19,803 nucleotides of DNA from Patescibacteria group bacterium. GTDB taxonomy: Bacteria; Patescibacteriota; Microgenomatia; Levybacterales; UBA12049. The DNA lies in NCBI GenBank assembly GCA_023485715.1, contig JAMCZG010000061.1, positions 1 to 19,803 of the forward strand, read 5' to 3'. The number at the start of each line of letters is the position of its first letter. The first letter of the stretch is position 1. The notes under the pieces are model-generated. The model was not told the origin of the DNA. It made no database searches and worked only from the letters and a program-made list of their open reading frames with translations. Of this stretch, positions 13,321 through 19,803 are shown in pieces. The position numbers and the translations under genes were made by a program.

Positions 13321-14517
13321 TTATTGAATCGAAGACGTAAGGTTGTAGATTGGCGTAATAACCGAAATTATCAAAAATGCTACCCCGACGCCGAGGATAA
13401 TCATAATTATTGGCTCCATCGCAGTCGTCAGGTTTTTTACGCTCTGGTCTACCTCGCGCTCGTAATATTCGGAAACTCTCATAAGGGATTCGTCGAGCTT
13501 TCCGGTTTTCTCGCCGATACTAACCATCTGCACGACCATTTGTGGAAAAAGGGGGTAAAATCCCATCGCGTCTGAAATCGTTACCCCTTTCTCGACACGC
13601 TCAGACACCCCTAGGATTGCATTTCTGTAATTAACGTTATTTGCAGTCGCCGCAGCCTGGTTAAGAGCCTCGACAACCAACGTCCCGGTACCGACCAAAA
13701 GCCCTAAGGTTCTTGTGAATTCAGCTAGAATTGTTTCCCTTATTAAGTTTCCAAAAATCGGCATTTTTAACACAAAATTATCCATAACGAGCTGGCCGAC
13801 TTCGGTTTTTTTCCAACGCCGAAAAAAAATAAAGCCCAAAACCGCCAGTATAATAACAACCGGCCAGAACTTAATTAAAATATTGGAAATTCCGACCACG
13901 ATCAGGGTAGGCAACGGCAAGGGAATATTAAGATTCTCATACAACACAGAAAGTTGAGGAATAACAAAAATCATCATAATAAACATAACAACGATCATTC
14001 CGGTTATAACGATAGCTGGATACATAAGTGCACCTTTAATCGTCCCTTTCAGCTTCTCTTGCTTTTCCAAATTATCTGCGAGCCTTAAAAGCACTTTGTC
14101 CAACAATCCCGATGTTTCTGACGCCTTGATAAGGGAAACGTAAATAGAAGAAAAGAGTTCCGGGTGCTTTGAAATCGCGATCGAGAAAGACTTGCCATCC
14201 TCGATATCGGCGATTATTTCCTGCACGATTTCCGACATAAACGGATTTTTCATCTGATCTTTAAGAATGCTAAGCGACTGCATTAAAGTCAGGCCCGAGG
14301 CGAGCATCGACGAAAGCTGTCGGGTGAAAAAGACAAGGTCCGAAGAACTTGTTTTTCGTAAAGACGAAAAGAGACTGGAATTTTTACTTTCTGCAATTTT
14401 TATCGGCAATATTTCTTTTGATCTTAAATAAGATGCGGCTTCGCTGATATCTTTTGCGTCGATTATTCCTCTAACTATTTTACCGTCCCTTGTAACGGCT
14501 TTATACGATAATTTCAT
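13321..14517 (-). CDS. pilC: Type IV pilus platform protein PilC (GspF family)
   Basis: The protein of 398 aa has the typical two-repeat GspF layout. A short N-terminal domain (MKLSYKAVTRDGKIVRG) is followed by a cytoplasmic helical bundle with FFTRQLSSMLASGLTLMQSL, two adjacent membrane segments around 165-225, a second bundle with EFTRTLGLLVGTGTLVVEAL, and a final membrane segment. PilC is the membrane rotor that PilB turns to add pilins. Length is normal for the family. AGGA lies five bases before the ATG. It follows pilT by two bases. Confidence 0.95.
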   Translation of the reverse strand: MKLSYKAVTRDGKIVRGIIDAKDISEAASYLRSKEILPIKIAESKNSSLFSSLRKTSSSDLVFFTRQLSSMLASGLTLMQSLSILKDQMKNPFMSEIVQEIIADIEDGKSFSIAISKHPELFSSIYVSLIKASETSGLLDKVLLRLADNLEKQEKLKGTIKGALMYPAIVITGMIVVMFIMMIFVIPQLSVLYENLNIPLPLPTLIVVGISNILIKFWPVVIILAVLGFIFFRRWKKTEVGQLVMDNFVLKMPIFGNLIRETILAEFTRTLGLLVGTGTLVVEALNQAAATANNVNYRNAILGVSERVEKGVTISDAMGFYPLFPQMVVQMVSIGEKTGKLDESLMRVSEYYEREVDQSVKNLTTAMEPIIMIILGVGVAFLIISVITPIYNLTSSIQ

Positions 14518-14519
14518 AT

Positions 14520-15587
14520 CTATCCTAACATTCTCATTAATTCTTCTTCGTGGGCGGTGTAGCTTTTAGCGGTATCAAGACTTATCGCGCCGGATAAAAC
14601 AAGCTGCGCAAGCGACGCTTCGAGTGTAATCATCCCCGCGTCCTGGGAGGTTTGAATTACGGAATCGATCAAATGAGTTTTCCCGTCCCTAATATTGCTT
14701 GCGACCGCAGGATTACCAAGGAGGATTTCGACCGCCGGCACTCTGCCTCCGTTGATTTTTGACAATAGCCTTTGGGAGATAATCCCTTTGAGGGTGGACG
14801 CAAGCTGAATCCGTATCTGACCCTGCTGGTGGGGAGGGAATGAATCGACGATCCGGTCGATCGATTGCGCTGCTGAATTGGTATGGAGGGTGGAAAAAAC
14901 AAGATGGCCGGTTTCGGCGATCGTGATCGCGGCGGCGATCGTTTCCGGGTCCCGCATTTCCCCGATCAAAACAATGTCCGGATCCTCACGAAGGGCAGAT
15001 TTTAAAGCCATCGTCCAGGAATGGGTGTCGACACCCATTTCCCTCTGCGAAATTATACTTTTTCCGCTCGGATAAACGTATTCGATCGGGTCTTCGATCG
15101 TTAAAATATGGGCGTTTCTGTTTAGATTAATCTCGTTTATAATCGCCGCGAGCGTCGTCGACTTTCCGTGACCGGTCGGGCCGCAAATCAAAACAAATCC
15201 TTGTTTTAGAGCAGCGAAATTGTGTAAGACTTTGGGTAGACTTAATTGTTCGATCGTTCGGATATCAACCGGCAGAAAGCGGAATGCCGCGCATATTTTT
15301 GTTCTCTGGAAATATGAGTTAACACGGAAACGTCCTAAGCCACCGAATGTACCGCCACCGAATTCTAAAGAAAAATCCAGCTCTTTATTCGCAAATAAAA
15401 GCTCTTTTTGTTCGGGCGTTAAAACCGATTCGACCATCTGTTTAACGTCCTCGTTTGTTAAAACCGGAAAAGTCGACAAATGGGTAAGTAAGCCGTCTAC
15501 CCGGACCGTCGGCGGGATTCCGGGAATAAGATGCAAATCCGACGCATTATTTTTAACCGTTAAACTAAGCAATTCTTTAACATCCAT
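14520..15587 (-). CDS. pilT: Type IV pilus retraction ATPase PilT
   Basis: The protein of 355 aa is a hexameric secretion ATPase. The N-terminal ASDLHLIPGIPPTVRVDG is the PilT PAS-like start. Walker A is GPTGHGKST (136-144), the Asp box contains EDPIEY, Walker B is IVLIGEMRD (204-212) and the His box has H227 and H234. The C-terminal segment with NPAVASNIRDGKT matches the AIRNLIREGK retraction motif. No zinc module is present, which separates it from PilB. A real PilT means the pilus can retract, giving twitching or DNA/surface pulling. The ATG follows the pilB stop by one base. Confidence 0.95.
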   Translation of the reverse strand: MDVKELLSLTVKNNASDLHLIPGIPPTVRVDGLLTHLSTFPVLTNEDVKQMVESVLTPEQKELLFANKELDFSLEFGGGTFGGLGRFRVNSYFQRTKICAAFRFLPVDIRTIEQLSLPKVLHNFAALKQGFVLICGPTGHGKSTTLAAIINEINLNRNAHILTIEDPIEYVYPSGKSIISQREMGVDTHSWTMALKSALREDPDIVLIGEMRDPETIAAAITIAETGHLVFSTLHTNSAAQSIDRIVDSFPPHQQGQIRIQLASTLKGIISQRLLSKINGGRVPAVEILLGNPAVASNIRDGKTHLIDSVIQTSQDAGMITLEASLAQLVLSGAISLDTAKSYTAHEEELMRMLG

Positions 15588-15588
15588 A

Positions 15589-17391
15589 TTATTCTTGAGC
15601 GACTCTAAGAACTTCTTCGACAGTCGTTGTGCCGTTTAAAACCTTCAGATATCCGTCCTGTTTCATCGTGATCATACCTTCTTCGGTCGCCTTTTTTTCG
15701 ATCGTAGTGCTGTCGGCGCGTTCCAAAACAAGGTGGGCAATTTTTTCGGTAACCGGTAGTACCTCAAAAATTCCGACACGTCCCGTGTACCCTGAACTTC
15801 CGCATTCAGCACAGCCTTTTCCTTTATAAAGCTTTATCTCTGGCTTTTCCGGAAAAAGTTTTCCGAGCACGTTTTTCATTTCCCCGATTATTTCAGCCGA
15901 AGGGACATACGCTTCTTTGCAATCCGGACAGATTTTCCGTACAATCCTTTGTCCCACTATTCCGTTCATCGTGGACGCAAGTAAAAAATTTTCAGCACCT
16001 AGATCCAAAAGACGCGGCAATGCGCCCGAGGCGTTTGATGTGTGAAGTGTTGAAAAAACTAAATGTCCTGTTAAGGCCGCCTGGATCGCGAGGTCTGCGG
16101 TTTCTCCGTCGCGGATTTCTCCGACCAAAATTATATTTGGATCCTGGCGTAAAAACGAACGGAGGCCTGTCGCAAAAGTCAAACCAACCGCAGGGTTTAT
16201 TTGAACCTGGTTTACTCCCGGAATCTGGTACTCGACCGGGTCTTCAAGCGACATTATGTTTACGCGGGTCGTATTAAGTTTCGAAAGGACCGAGTAGAGT
16301 GTTGTTGTTTTACCAGACCCCGTAGGTCCGCAGACAATAATTATTCCATGGGGGCGGAGGATGGTAGTCTCAAGATTTTTTAACGCAGTACCTGCTAATC
16401 CGAGTTCGGGGAGAGTCGGGATTCCGCCGGACTTCCGAAGAAGCCTCATCACGATTTTTTCGCCAAAAACAGTCGGCAAAACAGAAATACGGAGATCTAC
16501 TTCCTGATCTCCAACTTTAAAATTAAAACGCCCGTCTTGCGGAGTTCTGTGCTCATCGATTTTCATCTCGGATAAAATCTTAATGCGCGAAATAACAGCG
16601 TCCTGAACGGTCCTCGGGAGACTTAATCTGTCGTAAAGAATTCCGTCGATTCTGTAACGGACTCTGACCCGGTCTTCCTGCGGTTCAATATGAACGTCCG
16701 AGGCGCGGCTCGTAACCGCGTACTCAAGAATTGTCGAGACAATTTTTGCGATCGGGGCTTCTTTTATAATTTGGGATATCTCCTTGCTATCGATCGTCTT
16801 GACTTTATTAAATTCTTCCGTCTCTTTTATCGCCTGGCCGACCTCGGATACGAGTTCTTGCCTGTATTGAGCGCCAATCGCTTCTGCGACTTCATTAGGC
16901 GCAGCTGCAAAAACTTTTATGTTAAGTCCTGTTTTTTGCTGCAGAAACGAAATAGCTTCCAAATCGACAGGGTTACCCATCGCAACCGAGAGACTTCTCG
17001 TTTTTTCGTCGTATAAAAAGGGGATTACGTTAAATCGTTCCGCGACGGCACGCGGGATAAAACTTAATGCCTGTGGAGAAAAAGATGCCGTCGTCAACGA
17101 AATAAACGGGATACCTAATAGCTTTGCTTTCGCTTCGGAAATTTTCTCTTCGGGAACGATGTTTAAAGATTTTAAGACATCTTCCGCTTTCTTATTTTCT
17201 GACGCGCTTTTTACTTTTACCTCTTCCGCCTGAACGGGCGTTAAAAGGCGTTCATTGAGTAAAATATCGACGATGTTTTGCGCATCAGATACCATTTGTT
17301 GCTGTGGGGGACTGGGTGAGGCAACTTCACTTACAGAAGGATTTTGGTCTGTTTTCGGACTTGTTGTAGGTTGAATAACATCATCGGGCAT
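15589..17391 (-). CDS. pilB: Type IV pilus assembly ATPase PilB (GspE family)
   Basis: The protein of 600 aa starts with a Pro/Ser-rich segment (1-33), then MshEN/GspE_N modules (about 35-180), then the ATPase core. Walker A is GPTGSGKTT (355-363), the Asp box has EDPVEY, Walker B is IILVGEIRD (420-428) and the His box is HLVFSTLHT (443-451). A zinc clip is formed by CPDC (488-491) and CAEC (527-530), diagnostic of PilB/GspE. It powers pilin polymerisation through PilC. The MshEN-like start suggests possible control by cyclic di-GMP, but key binding residues were not verified. It is the first gene of the pilus operon. The ATG is seven bases after a -10 box. Confidence 0.96.
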   Translation of the reverse strand: MPDDVIQPTTSPKTDQNPSVSEVASPSPPQQQMVSDAQNIVDILLNERLLTPVQAEEVKVKSASENKKAEDVLKSLNIVPEEKISEAKAKLLGIPFISLTTASFSPQALSFIPRAVAERFNVIPFLYDEKTRSLSVAMGNPVDLEAISFLQQKTGLNIKVFAAAPNEVAEAIGAQYRQELVSEVGQAIKETEEFNKVKTIDSKEISQIIKEAPIAKIVSTILEYAVTSRASDVHIEPQEDRVRVRYRIDGILYDRLSLPRTVQDAVISRIKILSEMKIDEHRTPQDGRFNFKVGDQEVDLRISVLPTVFGEKIVMRLLRKSGGIPTLPELGLAGTALKNLETTILRPHGIIIVCGPTGSGKTTTLYSVLSKLNTTRVNIMSLEDPVEYQIPGVNQVQINPAVGLTFATGLRSFLRQDPNIILVGEIRDGETADLAIQAALTGHLVFSTLHTSNASGALPRLLDLGAENFLLASTMNGIVGQRIVRKICPDCKEAYVPSAEIIGEMKNVLGKLFPEKPEIKLYKGKGCAECGSSGYTGRVGIFEVLPVTEKIAHLVLERADSTTIEKKATEEGMITMKQDGYLKVLNGTTTVEEVLRVAQE

Positions 17392-17398
17392 TGCTTCA

Positions 17399-17428
17399 AT
17401 AATAATTAAAAATGCATTATAATGTCAA
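17399..17428 (-). promoter_or_regulatory. pilB operon promoter, leaderless layout
   Basis: On the minus strand a perfect TTGACA (17423-17428), an 18-base spacer and TATTAT (17399-17404) stand seven bases before the pilB ATG at 17391. Initiation would fall on the start codon. The spacer contains ATTATAAT, whose TATAAT (17418-17423) is also readable on the plus strand as a -10 box for the opposite gene, without a clear -35. Confidence 0.6.
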
Positions 17429-17430
17429 GG

Positions 17431-17450
17431 AGTCCAGCTTCAGCTGGACG
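17431..17450. repeat. GC-rich hairpin GTCCAGCT-TC-AGCTGGAC, REP-like
   Basis: A perfect 8-bp inverted repeat with a two-base centre (17432-17449) lies in the pilB/holB divergent region. It is much richer in G and C than its surroundings, has no T tract after it on either strand, and looks like an extragenic palindromic element. No second copy is present here. Confidence 0.55.
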
Positions 17451-17455
17451 ACGCA

Positions 17456-17502
17456 GATCCTGATAAATTTTGATTAAGCAATTATCAAAATTTAGAAGGA
17501 TC
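17456..17502. promoter_or_regulatory. 47-base long hairpin with tandem G.A mismatch before holB
   Basis: The outer arms GATCCT (17456-17461) and AGGATC (17497-17502) pair over 6 bp, then GA faces GA, then TAAATTTTGAT (17464-17474) pairs with ATCAAAATTTA (17484-17494) over 11 bp around a nine-base loop TAAGCAATT. It lies 13 bases before the holB ATG. If transcription starts from the TATAAT at 17418-17423, it is part of the 5' leader. It is not a standard terminator, as no U tract follows. Confidence 0.6.
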
Positions 17503-17515
17503 AAGAAGTGAAAAC

Positions 17516-18190
17516 ATGCAGAGTATTTTAATTTCGGGAAATCCCAAAGATACAGACGTTTACGTATTAAAAATTTGTGAGGAAAACAAGGTCAGTAATT
17601 TTGACGTAAATTTCTTAAAAGATGAAAAGCTCGGGATCGAGCAAATCAGGAATATGCAAAAAAGGGTTTTTTTAAAACCTTTTAAGAGCAAAATAAAAAT
17701 CTCGGTAATCCAAAATGCCGAAAAGTTGACAACCGAAGCCCAAAATGCGTTATTGAAAGTTCTCGAAGAGCCTCCATCGGACACAATTATAATACTTACT
17801 ACAACAAATAAGGAACATTTACTCGCCACCATTCTATCCCGGTGCAAAATAGTCGAACTAAAAAAAGAGACTTCCAAATTGTCTGAAAATGAAATTTTGA
17901 ACTGTCAATCTGTTTTAAAATTATTGAGTGAGGGGGAAACAGGGGATAGGTTAAAAATCGCCCAGGATTTTTCAAAAACTAAAGAAGATGCATTAAACTT
18001 TATCGAAAATTTGATTATTTTAGTCAGAAAAAATTTAATAGATGAAGCTTCGAACCGAAACTTAAGTAACGCCTTAATATCTCAGTATCTTAATATCTTA
18101 ATATCTTTTCAGAAAACTCATACTATTATATATACGACCAATATAAGCGCCCGCCTCGCCTTAGAGAACCTGTTTTTAGGAGTTAACTGA
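17516..18190 (+). CDS. holB: DNA polymerase III delta'-like clamp-loader subunit
   Basis: The protein of 224 aa resembles the AAA+ part of delta'. It has VIQNAEKLTTEAQNALLKVLEEPP (the Walker B-side region, 77-87 at its core) and TTTNKEHLLATILSRC (SRC sensor, 108-110). There is no Walker A and no zinc-binding module, so it cannot bind ATP in the normal way; short delta' forms like this occur in reduced genomes. It is shorter than the usual 300 or more residues. It would sit in the sliding-clamp loader at the replication fork. An 8-bp tandem array (18073-18104) encodes residues 186-197. The source copy of a 30-bp duplication found in gyrB lies at 17803-17832. Confidence 0.82.
   Translation: MQSILISGNPKDTDVYVLKICEENKVSNFDVNFLKDEKLGIEQIRNMQKRVFLKPFKSKIKISVIQNAEKLTTEAQNALLKVLEEPPSDTIIILTTTNKEHLLATILSRCKIVELKKETSKLSENEILNCQSVLKLLSEGETGDRLKIAQDFSKTKEDALNFIENLIILVRKNLIDEASNRNLSNALISQYLNILISFQKTHTIIYTTNISARLALENLFLGVN
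17803..17832. repeat. 30-bp exact repeat, copy A (in holB)
   Basis: The segment is identical to 18297-18326, 494 bases downstream. Here it encodes the conserved SRC-proximal part of delta' (TNKEHLLAT), so this copy is the original. Confidence 0.95.
18073..18104. repeat. Four 8-bp tandem units inside holB
   Basis: The units are CTTAATAT, CTCAGTAT, CTTAATAT and CTTAATAT. They are in frame with the delta' gene and encode a Leu/Ile-rich stretch in its C-terminal part. Confidence 0.8.
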
Positions 18191-18203
18191 ACTGGAAATT
18201 TGG

Positions 18204-18233
18204 TTGCAAATTTGGTAAAATTAGTGTTACACT
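18204..18233 (+). promoter_or_regulatory. gyrB promoter, leaderless layout
   Basis: TTGCAA (18204-18209), an 18-base spacer and TACACT (18228-18233) lie between holB and gyrB. Eight bases (ACTCCTTT) separate the -10 box from the ATG at 18242. No Shine-Dalgarno is present. Confidence 0.45.
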
Positions 18234-18241
18234 ACTCCTTT

Positions 18242-19803
18242 ATGGCATCTCAACAAACTAAATTAAAACAATCTCAATCCTCTGAATACACAGCTAAACA
18301 AATAAGGAACATTTACTCGCCACCATACGTACGAAAGCGCCCCGCAATGTACATCGGGTCGACTGATTCGGTCGGTCTTCACGAGTCTCTACGAGAAATT
18401 ATCGACAACGCAGTAGACGAAGCCTTGGCAGGTTTTGCTAAAAATGTGTGGGTATTTTTAAACGAGGACGGGAGCGCAACAGTCGTCGACGACGGCCGGG
18501 GAATCCCAATCGACGTAATGCCCCAATTTAAAAAATCGGCCCTTGAGATCGTTATGACAAAGCTTCACGCCGGCGGAAAATTCGGAGGGTCGGCGTATAA
18601 AATTTCTGGGGGTCTGCACGGCGTCGGATCTTCTGTCGTTAACGCACTCTCACAATGGATGTGGGTCGAAGTCACGAGAAAAGGAAAAATTTACAAGCAG
18701 GAATACGAAAGGGGAGTCCCGAAAACCGACGTAAAAATTGTACCCAAATCCGGGATTGATTTTAAACAGCCAGAGAACGGTACGACAGTGACTTTTTTCC
18801 CAGACGATAAAATATTCTCGACTGTAACGTTTGATTTCGAGATCGTCCGGAAAGCCGTAAGAGAAAGGGCATATCTTGTTCCAAAACTTTTTCTTCATTT
18901 AATCGATAAGAGGGCCGAGGAAACAAAAGAAGTAAATTATTATTTCGAAAGCGGAATAACTGCCTTAGTTGAAAAACTAAATGAAAATAAAAATGTCGTT
19001 CATAAGCCGATTTTTATTCAAAAACTGGAAGGTGATGTCGAAGTGGAAGTCGCGGTGCAATATAACGACGGATATTCCGAAAACGTCGAATCGTTTGTTA
19101 ACGTTATAAACACTGTAAACGGGGGGACTCATCTTACCGGATTTAAAATGGCCTTAACGCGCGCGATAAACGATTACGGTAAGAAGATCGGTAGCTTTAA
19201 AAACGAAGAAGATTCTGTTCTGGGCGACGACACAAGAGAAGGACTCACTGCAGTCGTGTTTATAAAAATGCCCCAGGACAGAATCCAGTTTGAAGGACAA
19301 ACAAAAGGAAAGCTCGGAAATTCAGAAATTCAGCCGATTGTTCAACAGATCGTAAAAGAGGGATTAAACACGTACTTCGAAGAAAATCCCTCCGACGCCC
19401 GAAGAATCTTAGAAAAAGTATACTTGGCTGCAAAAGCGAGACTCGCGGCAAAAGCAGCCAAAGAAGCGATACTTAGAAAAGGCGCTCTGGAAGGATCGTC
19501 TTTGCCCGGAAAACTCGCAGATTGCCAGGAAAAAGACCCGAGCATTTCAGAACTTTATTTGGTCGAGGGAGACTCAGCAGGCGGGTCTGCCAAGCAGGGG
19601 AGAGATAGAAAATTTCAGGCCATCCTTCCCTTAAAAGGAAAGATTTTAAATACGGAAAGGGCCCGCCTGGATAAAATAATCGACCACGAAGAAGTTAAAA
19701 ATTTGATTATCGCGCTTGGCATGGGGATCGGGGAGACGATCAATTTAGAAAAACTAAGATACCACAGGGTTATTATCATGCCCCAATTTAAAAAATCGGC
19801 CCT
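18242..19803 (+). CDS. gyrB: DNA gyrase subunit B, 3'-truncated by the window end
   Basis: 520 codons are open to the end of the window. The GHKL ATPase domain has EIIDNAVDEALAG (52-64, Asn56), VVDDGRGIP (81-89) and GGLHGVGSS (123-131). The transducer has the QTKGKLGN lysine loop. The TOPRIM domain begins at YLVEGDSAGGSAKQGRD. Together with GyrA it introduces negative supercoils using ATP. Two places are abnormal. Residues 22-29 read RNIYSPPY where the family has a segment close to xVLEGLEx before VRKRPxMYIG, and this stretch is a 30-bp copy of holB DNA. The last eight codons, after YHRVII, read MPQFKKSA instead of the expected MTDADVDG; they copy residues 93-100 of the same protein. Subtype (gyrB versus parE) is not fully certain, though the local sequence fits gyrB. 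The gene continues beyond the window or the end is misassembled. Confidence 0.92.
   Translation, partial: MASQQTKLKQSQSSEYTAKQIRNIYSPPYVRKRPAMYIGSTDSVGLHESLREIIDNAVDEALAGFAKNVWVFLNEDGSATVVDDGRGIPIDVMPQFKKSALEIVMTKLHAGGKFGGSAYKISGGLHGVGSSVVNALSQWMWVEVTRKGKIYKQEYERGVPKTDVKIVPKSGIDFKQPENGTTVTFFPDDKIFSTVTFDFEIVRKAVRERAYLVPKLFLHLIDKRAEETKEVNYYFESGITALVEKLNENKNVVHKPIFIQKLEGDVEVEVAVQYNDGYSENVESFVNVINTVNGGTHLTGFKMALTRAINDYGKKIGSFKNEEDSVLGDDTREGLTAVVFIKMPQDRIQFEGQTKGKLGNSEIQPIVQQIVKEGLNTYFEENPSDARRILEKVYLAAKARLAAKAAKEAILRKGALEGSSLPGKLADCQEKDPSISELYLVEGDSAGGSAKQGRDRKFQAILPLKGKILNTERARLDKIIDHEEVKNLIIALGMGIGETINLEKLRYHRVIIMPQFKKSA
18297..18326. repeat. 30-bp exact repeat, copy B (in gyrB)
   Basis: This is identical to 17803-17832 but read in another frame. 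It spans gyrB codons 19-29 and replaces the family-conserved segment without changing its length. Confidence 0.95.
18518..18543. repeat. 26-bp exact repeat, copy A (in gyrB ATPase domain)
   Basis: This encodes MPQFKKSA within the conserved GIPIDVMPQFKKSALEIV region, where it fits the family, so it is the original copy. It equals 19778-19803. Confidence 0.95.
19778..19803. repeat. 26-bp exact repeat, copy B (window end, TOPRIM region)
   Basis: The final 26 bases equal 18518-18543, 1260 bases upstream and in the same reading frame. The repeat may extend past the window. It replaces the DxD metal-binding segment expected after YHRVIIM. Confidence 0.95.

Noticed and set aside
42..16796. CGATCG excess as proof of cyanobacterial origin
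   Set aside because: The cyanobacterial HIP1 is GCGATCGC; flanks vary here, only a couple of sites match it, and gene content is not cyanobacterial.
17456..17502. Long hairpin as a rho-independent terminator
   Set aside because: No T tract follows on either strand, and both flanking genes point away from it.
17803..18326. The 30-bp repeats as ends of an insertion sequence or attachment sites
   Set aside because: They lie within two coding genes in direct orientation with ordinary gene sequence between, and no transposase or integrase is present.
18242..19803. gyrB as a frameshifted pseudogene
   Set aside because: The frame is open throughout and all motifs before the window end are intact; only the 30-bp patch and the end differ from the family.

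Overview
The window looks like a chromosomal piece of a Patescibacteria (Candidate Phyla Radiation) bacterium, possibly from the Microgenomates side. This is inference from gene content, not from a marker tree. The support is a compact, moderately AT-rich genome, a full type IV pilus locus without any secretin (PilQ) or pilotin, short housekeeping proteins, and a ribosomal operon without rimM and rplS. Genes abut or overlap by ATGA junctions and no stretch over 300 bases lacks a gene. The largest gaps are 2901-3011 and 17392-17515, both divergent promoter regions.

Layout. (1) 27-2900, minus strand: a three-gene MacA/MacB-type export operon (membrane fusion protein, ABC ATPase, FtsX-like permease). 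(2) 3012-5428, plus strand: rpmF-nusB-rnc-rpsP-khpA-trmD, a translation and RNA-processing cluster. (3) 5417-17391, minus strand: a type IV pilus locus read in the order pilB, pilT, pilC, major-type prepilin, pilD, Cys-rich prepilin, two GspG-like prepilins, then GspH-, GspI-, GspJ- and PilX/GspK-like minor prepilins, pilM, pilN, pilO. It holds an assembly motor, a retraction motor, a platform protein, the processing peptidase, eight prepilins and the PilMNO alignment complex. That is everything expected for a retractable pilus in a cell with a single membrane. (4) 17516-19803, plus strand: a DNA polymerase III delta'-like gene and a 3'-truncated gyrB.

Regulatory picture. Several genes have a sigma-70-like -10 hexamer only 6-8 bases before the ATG (rpmF, rpsP, gyrB, pilB, first pilin), which suggests leaderless mRNAs. 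The macA-like gene instead has a short leader with AAGGA. A TACTA...TAGTA palindrome recurs in three promoter regions. The pilB/holB divergent region holds a 47-base near-perfect hairpin with a tandem G.A mismatch, next to a GC-rich REP-like hairpin.

Most worth a second look: two exact short duplications in the last 2 kb (30 bp from the delta' gene inside the conserved N-terminus of gyrB; 26 bp of gyrB repeated at the very end of the window in place of the conserved TOPRIM DxD segment), which look like assembly errors or local templated copying; degenerate 7-8 bp tandem arrays inside coding sequences, one of which could make a pilin phase-variable; and strong enrichment of the palindrome CGATCG.
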